Source of the DNA: CALKZN01 sp050633585
GTDB lineage: Bacteria > Pseudomonadota > Gammaproteobacteria > Arenicellales > Arenicellaceae
Assembly: GCA_050633585.1 (NCBI GenBank)
Contig: JBOEGT010000104.1
Location: 1-5,736 of the forward strand
DNA length: 5,736 nt
Reading direction: 5' to 3'
Position 1 is the first letter of the stretch. Each line of letters starts with the position of its first letter. The notes beneath the pieces were generated by a model. That model was not told the DNA's origin and did no database searches. It saw nothing but the letters and a program-made list of their open reading frames with translations. The position numbers were made by a program, and so were the translations under genes. Shown piece by piece: positions 1 through 4,373 of the stretch.

Positions 1-24
1 ATTAGTCAAAACAGGAGTTACTCC

Positions 25-462
25 ATGAGATCTATCCGCTCAATAACGACAGGCATCATGTCTGCTCTGTTAATCATGTTTTCGTTCAATGTTGCCGCGT
101 CAGGAGGCTATAGCAATTCAAGCTCTGGATCAGGTTATGCATCTGCCCCTGCCAAGCAGGTTGACCAAGCCTATGAATCGGGCAAATCTATTTTCTTTGG
201 AAGGGTTAAGGGCGAACGAATTACCTACTGCATTTCTGGCAACAGCATTGGGTCTGGCAATAGCGCTGGTAATCAGCCTATCGTCGTCAAGCGGAGCACC
301 ATGAAGCAACTCAAAGGTTTGGAATATTCTGAAGTGGCTGTACGTTTATATAACTGTAAAAATCCGGCTGAAAATATGACGTCGTTGTTGACAAAAAGCC
401 AAGTGAATTCAGTGATGTATTATTTGAACAAACGCTATCGATTAAATTTGGTGAGAGGTTAG
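25..462 (+). CDS. Small exported protein of unknown function
   Basis: I do not recognise the family. The 145-residue product begins with a typical Sec signal peptide: basic start MRSIR, hydrophobic core at about residues 7-21, and a V-A-A site giving likely cleavage after A25. The mature part opens with a low-complexity Ser/Gly/Asn linker (about 26-42), followed by a compact domain to the end. That domain has only two cysteines, C69 and C111, which could form a disulfide in the periplasm, and a basic, aromatic C-terminus (YYLNKRYRL, 132-140). The motif GKSIFFGR near 53-60 and the helix-like C-terminal end faintly recall small cytochrome c domains, but there is no CxxCH haem motif, so no haem function is claimed. 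The start is fixed by AGGAG at 13-17, 7 nt before the ATG. The 3' end overlaps the convergent gene by 21 bp. A real gene is likely; its role is unknown. Confidence 0.87.
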   Translation: MRSIRSITTGIMSALLIMFSFNVAASGGYSNSSSGSGYASAPAKQVDQAYESGKSIFFGRVKGERITYCISGNSIGSGNSAGNQPIVVKRSTMKQLKGLEYSEVAVRLYNCKNPAENMTSLLTKSQVNSVMYYLNKRYRLNLVRG

Positions 463-1839
463 CTTTTCGCTGTTTTTGCTGTTGATATGGTGTCGCCACA
501 TATCAACAGCGGCAGCAATTCCAATGAGGCTAAATTGCACGGCAACGACTGCCAGAGGTTGTTGATAGAGTTGAAGTTCCGAATAATGGGGGCTAAACCC
601 TAAATTAATGCCACTGGCATAAGACAGTAATAGCGTCACGCTAGCTGTCCATGCCCAAACGCTGGGATAGATCACCGCAAAAGGCAGCACCCATGCAAGA
701 TACCATGGGTTAAATACGGGAATGCATATAAAAAATAAACCAAACAAGTAGTCTGCGCGAAGGGGTAAATGTTGCCTTTGTAAATACACATATAAGCAGT
801 ATGCGCCGGCGCAAAGACTAAAAGTGCCGAGTAAAACAACTTTCAACAGTGAGAATGAAACGATGTTTTGAAACAGGAGGTATATCGGCGCATTAAACAG
901 CCAATTATTGGCCATTGCGCTCAACCCATCAGGTATCCAAACGGATGAGATATCCCCATTAAACGGCAGTGCAATGAGTACAAGAGTTAATAAAAACACG
1001 ATCCATGATTGCCAATGAAGGCGGAGTAACAAGGGCACTAAAATAAACGCAAAAACTTTTACTCCAGCAGCCAGCGCTAAGAACATGGCGGTATAAAACC
1101 ACGCATGTTTGGTGTAGGCAAAAAACGCCACTAGCAACAAACAGACTCCTAAAATATCGGGGTGAGCAGTGATGGCAAATTCTTTGATGATCAACGGTGA
1201 CCATGCATACAAAATAAGATGCCTTGCGTTAGCCAATCGCAGTAAGACAAAAATAACAATCATGTCTGCTAGTGCTAACATCGCTTGCAGTGGCCATATT
1301 TCACCCGGCGCGATCAGATAGGATAAAGCAAATAAGGCTTGGCTAGTCGGGCCATACACGGTGGCTATTTCCGGGTGATTGATCAAACCAAGAATCGTTT
1401 CAAAAGGTTCTGCTAGCGTAGCATCATCGAAAAAATCGGCAGGCACCCATGAATAGGGCGACCCCGTTTCAACGGTCATTCGGCCATCCCACAGAAAGCG
1501 ATACATGTCGTCTTCAAGCACCGGAAACGTAAACACTCCGATTACACGAAAGACAATGGCAAAACACAGAATCGCTTTGATTGGCGTGTCAATTGGGGCG
1601 TTAAAAGCGTGGTAGTTTGACTGTCGTGATGATTTTTTTGGTTGATAGCACCACCATGCATAAAAACTCAGCAAGGCACAGATCAGGCAAACACTCCACA
1701 TTTCTATTAAGGAAAGTTCGGCATAGTGTTGTGAGTGCAGGCATAAATACAGGTAGCCACACACTGAAAGCAGCCCCGCAATCACTAAATTTGCATGTGC
1801 TTTAAGGTACGCTTGCATCACATTAGGAAAGAAGATCAT
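442..1839 (-). CDS. Polytopic membrane glycosyltransferase, GT-C superfamily (MptB/GT87-like)
   Basis: This is a 465-residue integral membrane protein with roughly 11-13 hydrophobic segments. It resembles GT-C enzymes that use polyprenyl-phosphate sugars on the outer face of the cytoplasmic membrane. The main clue is the acidic motif EDD (residues 109-111) just after an early membrane helix, followed by YRFLWDGR (113-120) and GSPYSWVP (126-133). Acidic residues in this first large loop are typical of GT-C catalytic sites. Further family-like features are YGP (162-164), AxHPD (225-228), a helix containing K261, and NPWYLAW (377-383). The C-terminus is short and polar. The start is uncertain: no clear Shine-Dalgarno precedes the ATG at 1839, nor the in-frame Met codon 8 (1818). 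It diverges from the GT2 synthase gene, which could supply its lipid-linked donor. Donor sugar and acceptor cannot be read from sequence; hexose (mannose or glucose) transfer is inferred from family resemblance only. Confidence 0.9.
   Translation of the reverse strand: MIFFPNVMQAYLKAHANLVIAGLLSVCGYLYLCLHSQHYAELSLIEMWSVCLICALLSFYAWWCYQPKKSSRQSNYHAFNAPIDTPIKAILCFAIVFRVIGVFTFPVLEDDMYRFLWDGRMTVETGSPYSWVPADFFDDATLAEPFETILGLINHPEIATVYGPTSQALFALSYLIAPGEIWPLQAMLALADMIVIFVLLRLANARHLILYAWSPLIIKEFAITAHPDILGVCLLLVAFFAYTKHAWFYTAMFLALAAGVKVFAFILVPLLLRLHWQSWIVFLLTLVLIALPFNGDISSVWIPDGLSAMANNWLFNAPIYLLFQNIVSFSLLKVVLLGTFSLCAGAYCLYVYLQRQHLPLRADYLFGLFFICIPVFNPWYLAWVLPFAVIYPSVWAWTASVTLLLSYASGINLGFSPHYSELQLYQQPLAVVAVQFSLIGIAAAVDMWRHHINSKNSEKLTSHQI
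478..510. repeat. Perfect 12-bp inverted repeat, 9-nt spacer
   Basis: GCTGTTGATATG (478-489) is matched exactly by CATATCAACAGC (499-510). With G490 bulged, two more pairs can form around a TCGC loop. It lies 15 nt beyond the stop of the small exported protein gene and entirely inside the last codons of the convergent glycosyltransferase gene (residues VDMWRHHINS). There is no U-tract immediately 3' on either strand, so it is not a classic intrinsic terminator. It could still stabilise the 3' end of the upstream transcript or pause polymerase in this convergent junction. Confidence 0.7.
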
Positions 1840-1906
1840 GTGTGAACGGGTCTATTAGATTCATAAGCACGTTTTTTAGCGAATATTTTCAACTGAAATT
1901 TGAGTC

Positions 1907-2662
1907 ATGGCCTATCAGCATAAAACAATTGCAGTCGTCATTCCCGCTTTCAATGAAGCAGAAAGTATTGCAAAAGTTGTGCGTGACGTGTTGGCATTGC
2001 GTGAGTTCCCGGGTACAAATCAACTGCGACCTCTTATTGATGATGTCGTTGTCTGTGATAATGGTTCGACAGATGATACCGCAAATCTTGCGATGGAAGC
2101 GGGTGCAAGAGTTGTCTACGAGCCTAATGCTGGTTATGGTATGGCCTGTCAAACTGCCATAGCAGCCTTAAAGCAGCCTGATATTGTCGTATTTGTTGAT
2201 GGCGATCGCTCTGTTAAAGCCACGGAAACCATTCAGTTGTTGGAGAAAATTCAAGAAGGTGCTGATCTGGTGATTGGTAGTCGAGTGTCGTCTAAGCGTG
2301 AAAAGTATGCTCTGACCCCTCAACAACGATTTGGTAATTGTTTAGCAAGCGCATTAATACGCTACATTTGGCAACAACCCGTCAGTGACTTAGGGCCATT
2401 TAGAGCCATTCGGTATCGCTGCTTACAAAAACTCCACATGATGGACAAAACCTTTGGCTGGACGGTGGAAATGCAAGTCAAAGCGATTCAACTCGGTATG
2501 GATATCTCTGAAGTACCTGTCTCAACCATGCGACGGCTTGGGCACTCGAAAATTAGTGGTACAGTCAAAGGAACCATCGGAGCGGCGATAGGTATTTTTG
2601 GCATGATCTTTCGCCTTCATAATGACGAAAAAAACAGCCAAGATATTCCAAGCAATCATTAA
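1907..2662 (+). CDS. Glycosyltransferase family 2, polyprenyl/dolichyl-phosphate sugar synthase-like
   Basis: This 251-residue cytosolic GT-A fold enzyme is predicted to transfer a hexose from a nucleotide sugar to a polyprenyl phosphate. The motifs run in the expected order: VIPAFNEAESI (11-21) at the nucleotide-binding N-terminus, CDNGSTDDT (50-58), the DxD metal site as DGD (98-100), IGSR (123-126), DLGPFRAIR (161-169), WTVEMQVKA (185-193), and the C-terminal signature VPV..MRRLGHSKISGT (203-219). Length fits a single-domain DPM/DPG synthase-like protein; there is no GtrA-type membrane domain, only a short hydrophobic stretch (about 222-237). The ATG at 1907 is the earliest possible Met because an in-frame TGA lies at 1901-1903; its ribosome binding site is weak. 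The gene is divergent from the GT-C enzyme, 67 bp away, and the two plausibly form a donor-synthesis and transfer pair. Sugar identity is unknown. Confidence 0.94.
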   Translation: MAYQHKTIAVVIPAFNEAESIAKVVRDVLALREFPGTNQLRPLIDDVVVCDNGSTDDTANLAMEAGARVVYEPNAGYGMACQTAIAALKQPDIVVFVDGDRSVKATETIQLLEKIQEGADLVIGSRVSSKREKYALTPQQRFGNCLASALIRYIWQQPVSDLGPFRAIRYRCLQKLHMMDKTFGWTVEMQVKAIQLGMDISEVPVSTMRRLGHSKISGTVKGTIGAAIGIFGMIFRLHNDEKNSQDIPSNH

Positions 2663-2676
2663 GTAATCTCCTTGCA

Positions 2677-2757
2677 TTGATCAGAGGCATAGAGCTTTTT
2701 GTCAATTAGCCCGAGGAATGTTTTCATTAAGCCAGATTTACGCCTCTGTTTAATCAA
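2677..2757. repeat. Long-loop inverted repeat after the GT2 gene
   Basis: TTGATCAGAGGC (2677-2688) can pair with GCCTCTG (2742-2748) and ATCAA (2753-2757): 12 base pairs with a 4-nt bulge (TTTA, 2749-2752) and a 53-nt loop. It begins 15 nt after the GT2 stop codon. The large loop and the absence of a downstream U-tract argue against an ordinary intrinsic terminator. It may be a 3'-end structure or the edges of an inserted segment. Confidence 0.4.
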
Positions 2758-2782
2758 CTTTTGGGTTGTATGATAAATTGCG

Positions 2783-2804
2783 TATTGATTAAACTTTATC
2801 AATA
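2783..2804. promoter_or_regulatory. Operator-like palindrome overlapping the candidate RHS promoter
   Basis: TATTGAT (2783-2789) and ATCAATA (2798-2804) form a perfect 7-bp inverted repeat with an 8-nt spacer. It covers the proposed -35 element and most of the spacer of the promoter at 2785-2813, a position where a dimeric repressor would block RNA polymerase. The sequence is very AT-rich, so a chance match is possible. No specific regulator is identified. Confidence 0.35.
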
Positions 2805-2813
2805 TTTGATAAT
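2785..2813 (+). promoter_or_regulatory. Candidate sigma70 promoter for the RHS gene pair
   Basis: TTGATT (2785-2790) matches 4 of 6 bases of the -35 consensus. After exactly 17 nt, GATAAT (2808-2813) matches 5 of 6 bases of the -10 consensus. Transcription would start near 2820 and give a leader of roughly 65-70 nt before the ATG at 2888. With only 1 nt between the two RHS genes, one transcript probably serves both. This is a sequence match only, in AT-rich DNA where such matches are common. Confidence 0.45.
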
Positions 2814-2887
2814 CTGTCCTGCGTTCATAAAAGCTATCTTGAACACTCATCAAATCACAAGGAAATCAGTATTAAGGACATTTTTAT

Positions 2888-4372
2888 ATGTACAAGGTTA
2901 TTCAAGTTTTTTCCATTATTGCTTTAAGCGTTGTTTCATTGCATTCCATCGCGCAGTCGCAAGGTAAGTTTTCTGTAAGGGGGTTGCCAGGCACTTTTGC
3001 GACGCTCTCTGATGCGGAGCAGGCCCTTAAGGCAATTAGTATTGCTCACAGCCACTTGGAAAAAGTGAGTAGTGAACAAAAGTCTGACACCATTACTGAG
3101 CATTACTATGCAGCAGAAGGCGTAGAACCTGAAGTGTCTGAGGAAAAGTTTAAAGTTCAGCGCACGGCCTTTAGTGATCATTATTTTGATACCGAGAGCG
3201 AAGCGGTTAATGTGCGTGGTGCTGAAATCTATGGACACCCAGCTTGTCCCGCTAATCAATATACACCTAGATTTGATTGGCCAACGTGTAATAGTGGTAA
3301 TGGTACCTACCCTGTTCGAAGACATAAGGAACTAACCCCGTCAGGCGAACTTAAAAGCATTACTGAAGGTAATAAAAGAAGTTACAAAGTTGATTATAAT
3401 TTTCAACCAAGGAATGAGACTCGGTGTTATTCAGCGTCTGATGGAATGAGCGTTTTTCGAGACAATACTCAAACATGTCCTGATGGTTTTATAGGTCAGC
3501 TAACCAGCTGTTCCTTTACTTGTGTGAACCCCACGGAAGGAACGATCGTAGAACAAACGGATTCAAAAGAAGACTGCCCAGGGGGGGAAAATACGGCGGG
3601 CAATCCTTGTCATATAGCCACAGGTGCAAAATATGCCAATGAAATCGACTTTTCCTCGGGGAAGCTGCAATTTCAGCGAAATTATCATAGCCAGAATTTA
3701 GTTGATAAAGGCTTCGGGGTGGGTTGGCACAACCGGTATATAAAACACTTATCTGTTTCTGATAGTAATTTATCCATTGTGGAAGGTTCAGGAAGAAGCG
3801 AGCCATGGAGGAACTTAAATGGTCTCTGGCAAGGAGATATTGACACGCACTATTTCGTCACTCAAACAAGCAACGGTTATACATTGACGCTTAAACGAGG
3901 TGACGTGCATGAATACGCTTTAGATGGCCGCCTGCTAAGTGAAACAGACACTCAAGGAAAAACAACGGCCTATGAATATGATGCGCAAGGCCGACTTATC
4001 AGTGTGAATCACCATTACCAGCATTCGCTGACGTTCGAATACTCGAATGATGGGAAAAACCATGTTGTCAAAGTCATAGATGCAATGGGAATAGAATATG
4101 GTTATGAGTATGACACCAATGACAACTTAACTGCAGTTATCTATCCTGATGAAAATAGTGACCCAAATGATAACCCGAGAAAGATCTATCACTATGAAAA
4201 TCTAGATTTCCCTAACCACCTAACAGGAATTACGGACACGAAAGGAAATCGCTATGCGACTTATGCGTATGATGCAAATGGTAAAGCCATCACCACCGAA
4301 CATGCGCAAACAACAAATACCGTCGGGCAAGAGCGTTACCAGTTAAATTTTGGCACGCAAGGAGCAAACTAA
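2888..4372 (+). CDS. Exported RHS-family protein, N-terminal part (DUF6531-like domain plus YD repeats)
   Basis: This 494-residue product appears to be the N-terminal half of an RHS/YD-repeat protein. A Sec signal peptide spans residues 1-22 (core about 5-18, likely cleavage after SIA). The N-terminal region includes an FATLSDAEQAL segment (37-47) like that found ahead of RHS domains. All eight cysteines (C120, C134, C180, C197, C208, C212, C230, C241) fall within 120-241, suggesting a disulfide-bonded module. A DUF6531-like domain follows at about 236-310, with GNPCHIATG (238-246), FQRNYHS (262-268) and GFGVGWHNRY (275-284). YD-type repeats start near 362, 383, 406, 434 and 459. RHS repeats are known to build a beta-strand cocoon that encloses a C-terminal effector. 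The start is supported by AAGGA 9 nt upstream. The protein ends abruptly in a YD module, without the usual core or effector region, and the next gene continues that module. A G7 run at 3581-3587 lies just before the DUF6531-like domain. Confidence 0.92.
   Translation: MYKVIQVFSIIALSVVSLHSIAQSQGKFSVRGLPGTFATLSDAEQALKAISIAHSHLEKVSSEQKSDTITEHYYAAEGVEPEVSEEKFKVQRTAFSDHYFDTESEAVNVRGAEIYGHPACPANQYTPRFDWPTCNSGNGTYPVRRHKELTPSGELKSITEGNKRSYKVDYNFQPRNETRCYSASDGMSVFRDNTQTCPDGFIGQLTSCSFTCVNPTEGTIVEQTDSKEDCPGGENTAGNPCHIATGAKYANEIDFSSGKLQFQRNYHSQNLVDKGFGVGWHNRYIKHLSVSDSNLSIVEGSGRSEPWRNLNGLWQGDIDTHYFVTQTSNGYTLTLKRGDVHEYALDGRLLSETDTQGKTTAYEYDAQGRLISVNHHYQHSLTFEYSNDGKNHVVKVIDAMGIEYGYEYDTNDNLTAVIYPDENSDPNDNPRKIYHYENLDFPNHLTGITDTKGNRYATYAYDANGKAITTEHAQTTNTVGQERYQLNFGTQGAN
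3581..3587 (+). repeat. G7 homopolymer in coding sequence
   Basis: Seven consecutive G residues encode the Gly-Gly and the first base of the Glu codon at residues 232-234 of the first RHS gene. They are followed directly by AAAA. Gain or loss of one G would truncate the protein just before its DUF6531-like domain. The tract is short for a classical phase-variable poly-G. Confidence 0.9.
4359..4364 (+). promoter_or_regulatory. Ribosome binding site of the second RHS gene, inside the first
   Basis: AAGGAG lies 9 nt before the ATG at 4374 and is embedded in the last codons of the upstream RHS gene (residues QGA). It fixes 4374 as the start, rather than the in-frame ATGs at 4383 or 4389. It indicates independent, probably coupled, translation initiation: the upstream TAA (4370-4372) and the ATG are 1 nt apart. 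Confidence 0.85.
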
Positions 4373-4373
4373 G

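Larger units (their letters stand above)
2663..2887. other. AT-rich intergenic region before the RHS genes
   Basis: These 225 bp separate the GT2 gene from the RHS pair. They hold a long-loop inverted repeat, a candidate promoter and a palindrome (listed separately), and a good ribosome binding site, AAGGA at 2874-2878, 9 nt before the RHS ATG. The minus strand is open from about 2850 (ATG) to a TAA at 2661-2659, for 63 codons of a basic, Lys-rich peptide ending at the GT2 stop codon. It has no Shine-Dalgarno and I recognise no homologue, so I do not annotate it as a gene; it may be chance or a relic. Confidence 0.5.

Noticed and set aside
478..510. Bidirectional rho-independent terminator
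   Set aside because: The stem is strong, but neither strand has a T-run directly after it, and the repeat lies in coding sequence.
1842..2162. 106-codon plus-strand open frame over the start of the GT2 gene
   Set aside because: It is out of frame with the clear GT2 motifs and carries no domain of its own.
2677..2757. Intrinsic terminator or integron attC-like site after the GT2 gene
   Set aside because: The loop is 53 nt with no U-tract, and the arm ends do not match the RYYYAAC/GTTRRRY attC core sites.
2936..3325. 129-codon minus-strand open frame
   Set aside because: It lies wholly opposite the first RHS gene, has no recognisable motif, and the plus-strand frame has a signal peptide and ribosome binding site.
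3516..3806. 96-codon minus-strand open frame
   Set aside because: It is antisense to the conserved DUF6531-like region of the first RHS gene, with no supporting signals.
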